Source: Anaerolineaceae bacterium
GTDB lineage: Bacteria > Chloroflexota > Anaerolineae > Anaerolineales > Anaerolineaceae
NCBI GenBank assembly: GCA_028714615.1
Contig: JAQTMA010000005.1
Span: 1 to 40,831 of the forward strand
DNA length: 40,831 nt
Direction: 5' to 3'
Under the pieces are notes generated by a model. It saw only the letters and a list, made by a program, of their open reading frames with translations. It had not been told where the DNA came from and made no database searches. Both the position numbers and the translations under genes were made by a program. Position 1 is the stretch's first letter. Each line of letters opens with the position of its first letter. Positions 16,890 through 25,324 of this stretch are shown here, piece by piece.

Positions 16890-18125
16890 ATGAAACGCAC
16901 GAGTATATTATTCTCACCGCTTTCCATCGGAATCACTCTGGTCGCTGCATTGGGTCTGGGGCTGACCATTTTGACGACCGGCGGCCGGGGATTTAGCCCT
17001 GGCCAGTTGACCGCATTGTCCCGCCCTGGAGTAACGCTTCAAGGAATTGCTTCCCATGCCGAGCTAGTCACGCGTTGCTCGGCCTGCCACCAGCCGTTGA
17101 AAGCCAACCAGAATGACTTGTGCATTCAGTGTCATACTGATATCGGCGCACAAGTCAAAACAAAACAGGGCTTGCACGGAGCTCTCCAAATGCAGGCTCG
17201 TTGTGCGGGTTGCCACCCAGATCACCGCGGTATGGACTTCAACCCGACCCAGTTCGCCCTGGCGCGCTTCGACCATCAAGCCACCGGCTTCCCGCTCACC
17301 GGACGACACGTTGCAGTCTCCTGTGGCAATTGCCATACAAACAACCAATACCAGAAAACGCCACGGGAATGTGTTGCCTGCCACCAAGAGCCGGTGCAGC
17401 ACGCAGGGATGTTCGGAGTAGCCTGTGCAGACTGCCATGCACCCGAAAGTTGGAAGCCAGCAAGCTTCCATCAAAAACCCTTCGATCACAGACAGATCGG
17501 CTTTACCCTGGTTCGGCATACGAACGGCTTTGATGGCCATGCGCTGCCCTGCTCAGCCTGTCATCGCCCTGGTAAATCAGGATTCGATAATTCTGCATGC
17601 ATCGCTTGCCACGCGGGAGCGAAACCCGATTTTATGCAGCAACATCGCGCCCAATATGGTGAGGATTGCTTGCAATGCCACGATGGAGCCGATCGCATGC
17701 GCGGTTTCTCCCACGCGCAGGTCTTCCCGTTGGAAGGCAAACACGGATCCCTGGCCTGCGAGAGTTGTCACGCCGGGAAACGCTTCGATTCCGCCCCTCG
17801 CGATTGTAAGGGCTGTCACCAGGAACCGGCTATCCACGCTGGGTACTTCGGTCTGCAGTGTTCGAGCTGCCATACGGCGTCATCCTGGTCTCCGTCGATG
17901 TTGTATGCGCATCCATTCCCGCTCAATCATGGCAGCCAGACGGATGTACCCTGCCAATCCTGCCATCCCAACAACTATCCGACGTATACCTGCTATGCCT
18001 GTCATGACCACCAGGCGCAAGAAATCGCTGCAAGCCATACCAGAGCAGGTATTAGCGCAGCAGATTTACCCAACTGCTCGAAATGCCATCCAAGCGGTGC
18101 AGTAGAAAAAGTTGCATCCCCGTAG
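16890..18125 (+). CDS. Multiheme cytochrome c, 15 CxxCH motifs
   Basis: This 411-residue protein has an N-terminal hydrophobic helix (about 8-30) that is either an uncleaved anchor or a signal. Fifteen CxxCH heme-attachment motifs follow, the first at about residue 63 and the last near the C terminus. Many additional histidines (for example in HAGMFG, FDHQ, FPLNHG) could be distal ligands, suggesting mostly bis-His hemes. The pattern resembles doubled-CxxCH/cytochrome c7-like electron carriers. It would act outside the cytoplasmic membrane. It is the first gene of a five-gene operon, with the next cytochrome starting 10 bp downstream. No catalytic domain is visible, so it is probably a conduit rather than a reductase. 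Confidence 0.9.
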   Translation: MKRTSILFSPLSIGITLVAALGLGLTILTTGGRGFSPGQLTALSRPGVTLQGIASHAELVTRCSACHQPLKANQNDLCIQCHTDIGAQVKTKQGLHGALQMQARCAGCHPDHRGMDFNPTQFALARFDHQATGFPLTGRHVAVSCGNCHTNNQYQKTPRECVACHQEPVQHAGMFGVACADCHAPESWKPASFHQKPFDHRQIGFTLVRHTNGFDGHALPCSACHRPGKSGFDNSACIACHAGAKPDFMQQHRAQYGEDCLQCHDGADRMRGFSHAQVFPLEGKHGSLACESCHAGKRFDSAPRDCKGCHQEPAIHAGYFGLQCSSCHTASSWSPSMLYAHPFPLNHGSQTDVPCQSCHPNNYPTYTCYACHDHQAQEIAASHTRAGISAADLPNCSKCHPSGAVEKVASP

Positions 18126-18135
18126 GGAGACGATC

Positions 18136-19758
18136 ATGCGCCGGATTACCTGGTTTATTCTCTTCGGAATACTGGTTCTGGGTACGATCAGCCTGTCTGC
18201 CGGGATGGGGCTGGCTTTCGCGGCGCCCTTCCATGCGGGGGATGGCTTCTTCTTTTCTGCTCAGCGCTGGACCGAGCAATTGCTGGTCGAGATGGACCTG
18301 CGTCCGGCGGGCCGCGCCGCCCGGTTGATCGAATATGCCGGGCGGCGAGCCAGGGATACCTTGCGATTGGCCGGTACACCCCAGGAGGCCGCTGCCTTTG
18401 AAGAGCTGCAGCGCAGTTTTCGCTCGGCCATTCAGGCGGCAGCAGGATCACAGCAGAGTGAAGCCGCCACGTTGCGCCCGGCTTTGTTGAGTATGTTGCA
18501 CAGCGTCGAGCAAGCCCTCAACCAGTTAGGACGCCAACCGGGCATGTCCCGGTCAGACCTGGTTGTATTCCAGGCCTGGGAAAGCCGGGTGGTTCAACTG
18601 GTGCAACAGCCGGGATTTTCTCTCAGCGGGCTCTCTGTGGGGCAACCTGCGGCGATCGCCCTGGCATATTCCTTGGCCGTAACCCCTACAGCCCCTGCGC
18701 CGACTCCAACCAGTACGATCGATGCGCGCATGGTGTACTTCCCTCCGGGCAGCCCGGGAGCCATTCACGCCTTTTATCCCCTGACCGGGAAGCATCTTGG
18801 CCTGGAATGTGCTGCCTGTCACCCAGGGGGCGCCTATGCAGGCACAGCCAAGGTTTGCGCCACCTGTCATTCAAGCCAAATTCCTGCCAACCATTATCCC
18901 GGGGATTGCCTACTATGCCATACCACCAGCGCCTGGCTGCCGGCACATTTCGACCATGCTTCGGCTGGTGCACCAAATTGTCAGTCCTGTCATCTGCGAA
19001 ATAAACCCGCCAATCACTACGACGGCCAATGTTCCGCGTGTCACTCGACAACGGCCTGGCTCCCGGCGCACTTTGACCATGCTGCAGCCGGTGCGGTAAA
19101 CTGCCAATCCTGCCACCTAAAAGATAAGCCAGCCCAACATTATAATGGACAATGCTCCGCCTGCCACAGCACCAGCGCCTGGAAGCCAGCTCACTTCGAC
19201 CATGCTGCCGCCGGCGCCACGGATTGCGTCTCCTGTCACGCGAGCAACAAGCCGGCAAACCACTATAATGGCCAGTGCTCGGCGTGCCACTCGACGACTG
19301 CCTGGAAGCCAGCCACATTTAATCACGCTGCGGCCGGCGCCACAGATTGTGTTTCATGCCACGCGAGCAACAAGCCGGCAAACCACTACAGCGGGCAGTG
19401 CTCTGCCTGCCATAGCACCAGCGCCTGGAAGCCAGCCAGCTTCAACCATGCTGCAGCCGGGGCCACCGATTGCATTGCTTGCCATGCGGGGAATAAACCC
19501 GCCAACCACTTCGCTGGGCAATGCTCGCAGTGCCATAGCACTACCACCTGGTCAGGCGCCACTTTCAACCACAGTTTCCCGGTGAACCACGGCGGAGCCA
19601 ACGGGGTTTGCGCCACGTGCCATCCGTCTGGTCCTCCGGGGTATACTTGCTTTGGTTGCCATAATCAAGGCGACATGGACAACAAGCATTCAGGTATTCC
19701 CAATTATGCCAGCCGGTGCATGGATTGCCATGCGGGTGGAAAAAAAGGTGGAGATTAA
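18136..19758 (+). CDS. Multiheme cytochrome c, 16 CxxCH motifs, repeat-built
   Basis: About 540 residues. A signal or anchor helix (about 3-25) is followed by a heme-free, mainly helical domain of about 165 residues, possibly related to DUF5667-like exported helical regions. A short Thr/Pro linker leads to sixteen CxxCH motifs. Most lie in tandem 41-residue modules, each with two CxxCH plus two invariant extra histidines (NHY and FDH/FNH), the exact number needed for two bis-His hemes. The ATG at 18136 has GGGAG ahead; an earlier in-frame ATG at 18112 would overlap the first cytochrome. It is probably an exported heme wire fed by the downstream redox partners. Confidence 0.9.
   Translation: MRRITWFILFGILVLGTISLSAGMGLAFAAPFHAGDGFFFSAQRWTEQLLVEMDLRPAGRAARLIEYAGRRARDTLRLAGTPQEAAAFEELQRSFRSAIQAAAGSQQSEAATLRPALLSMLHSVEQALNQLGRQPGMSRSDLVVFQAWESRVVQLVQQPGFSLSGLSVGQPAAIALAYSLAVTPTAPAPTPTSTIDARMVYFPPGSPGAIHAFYPLTGKHLGLECAACHPGGAYAGTAKVCATCHSSQIPANHYPGDCLLCHTTSAWLPAHFDHASAGAPNCQSCHLRNKPANHYDGQCSACHSTTAWLPAHFDHAAAGAVNCQSCHLKDKPAQHYNGQCSACHSTSAWKPAHFDHAAAGATDCVSCHASNKPANHYNGQCSACHSTTAWKPATFNHAAAGATDCVSCHASNKPANHYSGQCSACHSTSAWKPASFNHAAAGATDCIACHAGNKPANHFAGQCSQCHSTTTWSGATFNHSFPVNHGGANGVCATCHPSGPPGYTCFGCHNQGDMDNKHSGIPNYASRCMDCHAGGKKGGD
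18907..19521 (+). repeat. 123-bp tandem repeat encoding diheme modules
   Basis: Successive heme-motif cysteine codons fall at 18907, 19030, 19153, 19276, 19399 and 19522, exactly 123 bp apart. This gives five full 41-codon units and a diverging sixth. Units starting at 19153 and 19276 share long identical stretches, such as the segment coding SNKPANHY, which points to recent duplication or gene conversion. All lengths are in frame. Confidence 0.92.
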
Positions 19759-19777
19759 TCGGTATGGATCAGTAAGT

Positions 19778-20047
19778 ATGAACAGATTATTCCGTAGCAA
19801 TGCAGTTCGTCATCAGACCCTCGTTGAAGCTTATGTTGTTCCCGATTCCGCCCGGTGCGTGCAATGCGGTATCTGCACGTTCAACTGCCCGATCGGCATA
19901 GACGTGCGCCGCCATGCAGATTTAGGCATCCCGGTGAAGGATAGCCATTGCCTAACTTGTGGCGAATGTGTGGCGCGTTGTCCTCGCGGAGTCCTCCGAT
20001 TTGAACGCACCCACCTCTTTCAATCTGACCTTCCACGGACGAGGTAA
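19778..20047 (+). CDS. Ferredoxin-like protein with two 4Fe-4S motifs
   Basis: This 89-residue protein carries CVQCGICTFNCP (about residues 27-38) and CLTCGECVARCP (about 58-69), two complete CxxCxxCxxxCP cluster motifs. It has no signal or membrane helix, so it should be cytoplasmic. It lies 19 bp after the second cytochrome and 5 bp before the FAD oxidoreductase, so it is probably the electron carrier between that enzyme and the membrane subunit. The ATG at 19778 is chosen for fold and context; its ribosome site is weak, and the frame is open upstream. Confidence 0.88.
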   Translation: MNRLFRSNAVRHQTLVEAYVVPDSARCVQCGICTFNCPIGIDVRRHADLGIPVKDSHCLTCGECVARCPRGVLRFERTHLFQSDLPRTR

Positions 20048-20052
20048 CGCCT

Positions 20053-21375
20053 GTGCAGCAATATACCATCCTCGGTAGTGGAGCGGCTGGGATAGCTGCG
20101 GCGAGAGCAATCCGTGAAAGAGATGCTCAGGCTGGAATTAACATAATCAGCGATGATGCATATGGGTATTATTCCCGGCCCGGCCTGGCTTACCTGATCA
20201 CCGGTGAGATTTCTGAGAGCGGGTTGTACCCGTTCAAAGAGAAAGAGTTCCAGGAGTTGGGATTCACCCGTATTGCCGATCAAGTGACCCGCATCGACCC
20301 GGACGAGCACATGCTTTTCTTTCCGCGGCGAGCTCCCCTGCGATTCGACCGCCTCTTGGTTGCCACCGGATCGGTGGCCAGCCAGCCAAACCTCCCCGGG
20401 ATGGAGCTGGATGGTGTGGTCAAGCTGGATACCATGGAAGATGCCCACCGCATTTTGAAACTTGGCGGTCGAGGGCGGGCGGCGGTGGTGATCGGCGGAG
20501 GCATTACAGCGCTTGAGATCGTCGAAGGGCTCATCGCCCGTGGTGCGCAGACCTATTATTTCTTACGGGGAGATCGTTACTGGTCGAATATCCTGGATGA
20601 GACCGAATCAGCAATTGTCGAGCGCCGCCTGGCTGACGAAGGTGTGAAGATTTACAAGAAGACAGAAGTGGCCGAGATCACCGGTCAGCATGGACGGGTC
20701 CGCTCGATCTGCACAACGAGCGGACGCCAGATTCAGGTCGATATCGTGGCATTTGCCATTGGTATCCAACCACGGATTGAGCTGGCTCAGGAAGCAGGCA
20801 TCAAGGTCGATCGTGGAATCCTGGTCGATGAATCTATGCGCACCAACTGTCCGGATGTGTATGCTGCAGGCGATGTGGCCCAGGTGCGCGATCCGCGCTC
20901 CGGTAAATATATCCTGGACAGCTTATGGGAACCAGCCCGTCAGCAAGGTGAAGTGGCCGGGGCAAATATGGCCGGCGCTGAGCGTGTCTACATTAAGCCG
21001 TTTGCCTTTAATGTTACCCGCTTATCTCGGTTGACCACAACCATTATCGGATCTGTTGGTTCAGGAAAGGACGTAGACCTGGTGGGGATCACCCATGGAG
21101 ATAGTGAAGCCTGGGGCGATCCCACGAACGCAATCGTGGCTCAGGACCGTTTCAAGGTAAACCGGCTACGCTTGCTGGTTGGGAAGGATGTTTTATCTGG
21201 GGCACTGCTGATGGGAGACCAGACCCTCTCACGTGCGCTCGAAGAACTGGTGAGGCGCCAGGTGGATATTACCCCGATCCGGGAGCGCTTGCTCCAGGGC
21301 GGTAATGAACTTCCCCGCTTGATTCTCGAGTATTGGCAGGAATGGGAGAGGAAACATGTTGAACCGGTCACGTGA
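20053..21375 (+). CDS. FAD-dependent NAD(P) oxidoreductase
   Basis: This 440-residue protein has the two-dinucleotide-fold Pyr_redox_2 architecture. The FAD motif GSGAAG is at 8-13, a second nucleotide motif GGGITALE lies near 152, and YAAGDVAQ, the FAD-binding ATG-like motif, lies near 275. It lacks a redox CxxxxC pair, so it is not a thiol-disulfide reductase. The fold resembles rubredoxin/ferredoxin reductases and the N-terminal domain of NirB. It would exchange electrons between NAD(P)H and the neighbouring ferredoxin. The GTG start at 20053 has GAGGT at good spacing. Its end overlaps the next gene by 20 bp, a sign of translational coupling. Confidence 0.88.
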   Translation: MQQYTILGSGAAGIAAARAIRERDAQAGINIISDDAYGYYSRPGLAYLITGEISESGLYPFKEKEFQELGFTRIADQVTRIDPDEHMLFFPRRAPLRFDRLLVATGSVASQPNLPGMELDGVVKLDTMEDAHRILKLGGRGRAAVVIGGGITALEIVEGLIARGAQTYYFLRGDRYWSNILDETESAIVERRLADEGVKIYKKTEVAEITGQHGRVRSICTTSGRQIQVDIVAFAIGIQPRIELAQEAGIKVDRGILVDESMRTNCPDVYAAGDVAQVRDPRSGKYILDSLWEPARQQGEVAGANMAGAERVYIKPFAFNVTRLSRLTTTIIGSVGSGKDVDLVGITHGDSEAWGDPTNAIVAQDRFKVNRLRLLVGKDVLSGALLMGDQTLSRALEELVRRQVDITPIRERLLQGGNELPRLILEYWQEWERKHVEPVT

Positions 21376-22117
21376 GCTGTGGTTGGCTTTATTCGCCATC
21401 GGGTTTATCACGTTGATCTACTTGTTTATGACAGCCATCTCAGGTGGGGCGCCGGCTGCCTCAGAGTTCTACGGGCATTCGATCGGAATTCTGGGCTTCT
21501 TATTGATGCTGATGACAGAAAGCTTATATACATTGCGCAAGCGCAGTCACAGCGCCCGTTGGGGACGGATGTCTTCCTGGCTCGATTTCCATATCTTCAC
21601 CGGATTGGTCGGACCTTTTATGGTGCTGCTGCATAGCTCCTGGAAGTTCAATGGGATTGCCGGTGTGTTGATGCTCCTGACGATCGTCATTGTGGTTAGC
21701 GGGTTTATCGGGCGATTCATCTACACAAGGGTCCCGCGGACTGCCGACGGGGCTGAGCTGCAAGTCACCGAGTTAGAAGCGCTGATCAGTGATGTGGATG
21801 CCCAATTGCAGTCGATGCAGTCACCCGATCAAACCTCTTCAGAGAAGGTGCTGGCGTTGAACGCTGTCCTCGAGGGTTCCGAAGGGGTAGATCCTGCAAA
21901 CGCCAGACTGGAGCCTTCCCTCGCCGAAAAAAAGCACCAAATGGAGGCGTTGTCCAAACAACGGGATCAGGTGCGCCGGGAGATAAGCGGCCTGGCTTCC
22001 GCCCGCCGTTTATTGGCCATCTGGCACGCGGTGCACATCCCGATTGGATTGGCTCTCTTCGGTTTGGCATTTGTCCACGTGGTAGCCGCGATCTATTTTG
22101 CTGAGTTGCTGAAATAA
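21356..22117 (+). CDS. Diheme cytochrome b-like membrane protein
   Basis: This 253-residue protein has five predicted helices (about 8-27, 40-60, 78-95, 100-122 and 222-248), with a charged, coiled-coil-like segment at about 130-212 between helices 4 and 5. Helix 3 carries His79 and His93; helix 5 carries His227 and His241. Both pairs are 14 residues apart, the spacing by which two helices hold two stacked hemes in cytochromes b and ferric-reductase/NOX proteins. I infer a transmembrane diheme electron carrier. It is the last gene of the redox operon, overlaps the oxidoreductase by 20 bp, and ends 3 bp from the convergent HD-GYP gene. The family itself is not recognised with certainty. Confidence 0.75.
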   Translation: MLNRSRELWLALFAIGFITLIYLFMTAISGGAPAASEFYGHSIGILGFLLMLMTESLYTLRKRSHSARWGRMSSWLDFHIFTGLVGPFMVLLHSSWKFNGIAGVLMLLTIVIVVSGFIGRFIYTRVPRTADGAELQVTELEALISDVDAQLQSMQSPDQTSSEKVLALNAVLEGSEGVDPANARLEPSLAEKKHQMEALSKQRDQVRREISGLASARRLLAIWHAVHIPIGLALFGLAFVHVVAAIYFAELLK

Positions 22118-22120
22118 TGG

Positions 22121-25100
22121 TTAATTGGGACAACCGCCGTTCGCCCTGTTTTTCTGTTTCCCTAACTCCATTTGGATGAAAGCTGCCACGACGCTGGGAT
22201 CAAAATCTATCCCTGCGCGAGAACAAATGTACTCACGCACTTTCGCTTCAGGCCAGGCTTTGCGATAGGGCCGGTTGCTGGTCAGGGCATCCCAAACATC
22301 CACCACTGCGAATATGCGCGCACTCAATGGAATTTGATCGCCGACCAGTCCAAGCGGGTAGCCGCTTCCGTCCCAACGTTCGTGATGTGCATAAGGTACG
22401 TCCAGAGAATTTCGCAGGTAGGGGATCGGAGAGAGCATCTCATAGGCGTAATTCGGGTGGCGGCGCATCACTTCCCACTCTTCTTGGGTCAGCGGACCTG
22501 CCTTGAGCAGGATACGATCCGGAACACCCATTTTGCCAATATCGTGTAGCAGTACCCCCCGCCGGAATTGGAGAAGCTCCGACCCGGGATAATTCATTTT
22601 ATGCGCCAGGTGCAGCGATAGGTCTGTTACCCGGTGAGAATGGCCGTGGGTCTCGTGGTCTCGCAGCTCCAGGGCGCGCGACCAACCTTCGATGGTGGCT
22701 TCATAGGCCAGAGACAGCTCGTCATTAGAGCGTTGTAACCGGTCGAATAGATCAGCGTTATCTACGGCAATGGCAGCTTGAGTAGCCAGCGTCTCCAAGA
22801 AATCATACCACTCAGCTTCTGGAAAGAACGGTGACCGGTGGAACACCTCCAGGACGCCCTTGACCTGTCCCTTGGCTATGAGGGGAGCCGCAAAATAAGC
22901 TTTGAAACCCTCTCCCGCTTCGCGGATCCTACGGGCAGAGGGCTGCGCTGCTGAATTCGAGAGGTCAGGGATGCTCACCGGCTTGTGGTCGACTGCCACT
23001 TGCCCGGCCAGGCTTTCCCCCAGGCGCAAGGACCGGTTTTGAAATTGACCGGAATTGAACCCGCGACCCCCGGCATATTCCAGGGTTTGCAACTCCGGGT
23101 GCAGCAGGAGCACATCAGCGGCATCCACCTGGAGTTGGGTGGTGACCTGGTCGAGTAGCATGCTGATCGTGAGGCGTGCATCCAGACTTGCGGAGATAGC
23201 CATATCGATGGAGTGCAGGCCAATCAAACGTTGCAAGCGCAATTGGGTCTGCTCAAATAGCACCGCGCGTTGGATGGCGCTGGCAGCAATATCCCCGATA
23301 GCGGTTAAAACGCGCAGATCGTTTGGAGTGATCTCACCTTCTTTTCCAATCCAAACCACGCCAATGGTTTGATGGTGGGTGATGAACGGCACGCAGGCGG
23401 CATTTTCCAGGTTTCCGAGAAAGTAGCTACGCAGCAATACCGGATCGTCAGCGGCGTGGTTCGTCCAATAAGTTTCGCCGCTTTGCATTACCCGAGAAGT
23501 GATCCCTGTGTGAGCGGGTATGCGCCGACCGCGAGCAGAAGACCATGCTCCTACGGTGTGCTCGATCAAAATCTCTTTAGTGGCGGCATCCTGGCGGGCA
23601 AACAACGCACCTTTAACATGCAATAGCGATATCACCTGGTTCAAAATAATCGGAAGCATTTCCACACGGGTCAAGGCATTCCTCAAGGCGGAGGCGACGC
23701 TAGCCAGAGCCTCCATCTCCCGTTCGCGTTGGCGGTTTTCGGTCACATCCAGCATCACCCCTTGCAGTTGACCGGGCAGATCAGGGTCTGGCAGTACCTT
23801 TGACGCCTGGTCACGGAACCAGATCGAAGCACCATCGCTGGCGCGCACTCGGTACTGGCTAAGCCACTCGTTACCTTCGGACAGGAACTGCGCCCACTCG
23901 GAGCGCACCCTCTCCCGGTCTTCAGGATGGATATGCTCAAACCAGAAATCTGATTGGTCAGTCCACTCGTCCGCCGAATAACCCAAAATTGCCTGGCTCT
24001 GCGGGCTGATGTACTGGCGAGTATTGGATGGGCCAAGCAGGGAACGATACGTTATGGCGGGAATATGTTCCACTAAGGTCCGAAAGCGAGTTTCTGCGCT
24101 CCGGATTTGGGCAGTACTGTTTTCCAGTGAAGCGGCCATCTCATTGAAAGAAGTAGCCAGTTGATTGAATTCCATTGTTTCAATGCGCGTATCAATGCGT
24201 GTGCTCAAATTGCCTTGACCGAATTCGTGAGCAGCATTCGTAAGGATGCGGATCGGTTTCAAAAAGGCGGTATCACCCAGAAACCAGATGATCAACGTGA
24301 CAAAGAAGGCGACGAGCACCAACGCCAGTAACATGCGAGCCAGGTTTGCATTTGCTGTTGCCAGGGCTATGGGCATGGGGATTCCAACGGTGACAAGCAG
24401 CCTGTTCTGGCTTCCGTCGACCGGAGTGAAGGCGTACATTCTCATCACTCCGTCCGGTCCGGTAATCTCAGTCTCGCCGCTGTGCTGCACCAGGATTGTC
24501 CGGATCAGGTCCTGGTCAGGGAAGGATTTGCCGACCCAATTACCGTTAGCCGGAGATCGAGACAAGATCGTGCCGTTATGGTCCAATACGGCTACAGCGC
24601 TTTCTGAGGGGAGTTGGTAGAGAAGACGGGATTGGTCTAAGGCGCTCAGGTTTAGTGCGGCAGTGATGACCGATAGGAGCTTGCCCTGATGATCAATGAC
24701 GGGGTAAGCCATCACCAGAGTGGGTTCATTCGAAATCCGGCTGATTTGGTAATCTCCGATAGTCAGCTCACGCGAAGCCAACGCTTGTTGGAAATAAGGA
24801 CGATCGGACAGGTTTACGGGAGCGGGTAAGCTGGCGCCACTACAAAAAATCTGCCCATCGGTCCTGGAAACTGAAAAATTTTGATAAATCGAGTATTGGT
24901 CGAGCAAGGTTGAAAATAGGGCGGAGCAGCCTGCGGCGTCTCCTTCACGCACCGGGGCGAGCTGGGCGAGGGTATGGAAAAGCTGGTTGGTCGATTGGAT
25001 GGTCTGGCTCAGGTTGCTGGCGCCCAGGACAGACAACTGGGTCACGAATTGCCTGACGTAGGTTTGGGCTTGTTGGCGCTGATCAATCGCGGTGAAGAAA

Positions 25101-25183
25101 ATAAGACCCATGATGGGAATCAACGCGATCAGGGCGATTACCAGGAGCTTTGACCGAAGGCTGCTTGATGTAAACCTATGCAT
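22121..25183 (-). CDS. Sensory HD-GYP phosphodiesterase (Cache-HAMP-PAS-GAF-GAF)
   Basis: This 1020-residue protein is predicted to degrade cyclic di-GMP in response to several inputs. Order: membrane helix (about 14-34), extracytoplasmic PDC/Cache-like sensor (about 35-280), second helix (about 285-308), HAMP (about 310-365), PAS (about 370-490), two GAF domains (about 505-655 and 665-810), and HD-GYP (about 830-1000). The catalytic motifs HDIGK, HHERWDGSGYP and GLVGDQIP are intact. The Cache domain suggests a small external ligand, and the GAF domains a cytosolic one. The start at 25183 lacks a clear ribosome site. It converges with the redox operon (3-bp gap), but shared function is not shown. 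Confidence 0.9.
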   Translation of the reverse strand: MHRFTSSSLRSKLLVIALIALIPIMGLIFFTAIDQRQQAQTYVRQFVTQLSVLGASNLSQTIQSTNQLFHTLAQLAPVREGDAAGCSALFSTLLDQYSIYQNFSVSRTDGQIFCSGASLPAPVNLSDRPYFQQALASRELTIGDYQISRISNEPTLVMAYPVIDHQGKLLSVITAALNLSALDQSRLLYQLPSESAVAVLDHNGTILSRSPANGNWVGKSFPDQDLIRTILVQHSGETEITGPDGVMRMYAFTPVDGSQNRLLVTVGIPMPIALATANANLARMLLALVLVAFFVTLIIWFLGDTAFLKPIRILTNAAHEFGQGNLSTRIDTRIETMEFNQLATSFNEMAASLENSTAQIRSAETRFRTLVEHIPAITYRSLLGPSNTRQYISPQSQAILGYSADEWTDQSDFWFEHIHPEDRERVRSEWAQFLSEGNEWLSQYRVRASDGASIWFRDQASKVLPDPDLPGQLQGVMLDVTENRQREREMEALASVASALRNALTRVEMLPIILNQVISLLHVKGALFARQDAATKEILIEHTVGAWSSARGRRIPAHTGITSRVMQSGETYWTNHAADDPVLLRSYFLGNLENAACVPFITHHQTIGVVWIGKEGEITPNDLRVLTAIGDIAASAIQRAVLFEQTQLRLQRLIGLHSIDMAISASLDARLTISMLLDQVTTQLQVDAADVLLLHPELQTLEYAGGRGFNSGQFQNRSLRLGESLAGQVAVDHKPVSIPDLSNSAAQPSARRIREAGEGFKAYFAAPLIAKGQVKGVLEVFHRSPFFPEAEWYDFLETLATQAAIAVDNADLFDRLQRSNDELSLAYEATIEGWSRALELRDHETHGHSHRVTDLSLHLAHKMNYPGSELLQFRRGVLLHDIGKMGVPDRILLKAGPLTQEEWEVMRRHPNYAYEMLSPIPYLRNSLDVPYAHHERWDGSGYPLGLVGDQIPLSARIFAVVDVWDALTSNRPYRKAWPEAKVREYICSRAGIDFDPSVVAAFIQMELGKQKNRANGGCPN

Positions 25184-25212
25184 GTATTAACCCGAATTAA
25201 TAAATAACTATG

Positions 25213-25240
25213 TTAATTTTACCCTATTTGTCGTTATAAT
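25213..25240 (+). promoter_or_regulatory. Candidate promoter for the glycosyltransferase gene
   Basis: TATAAT at 25235-25240 is a perfect -10 hexamer. TTAATT at 25213-25218, 16 bp upstream, is a moderate -35. It lies in the AT-rich gap between two divergent genes. Transcription from it would begin near 25247, after the first in-frame ATG at 25241, which favours the ATG at 25325 as the real start. Confidence 0.5.
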
Positions 25241-25324
25241 ATGGAGAATCAGCCTACCAGGGGGCTACGGCATCTCCTCCCTTGCGAGAGAGGTGAACCA
25301 TCTTATCCGCGCTGTAATAGGATT

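Noticed and set aside
17425..18105. 226-residue frame overlapping the first cytochrome
   Set aside because: The alternative frame lacks CxxCH motifs and is explained by the cytochrome coding sequence.
18907..19521. CRISPR-like regular spacing
   Set aside because: The 123-bp periodicity is in frame, has no repeat-spacer alternation, and encodes diheme modules, so it is a coding tandem repeat.
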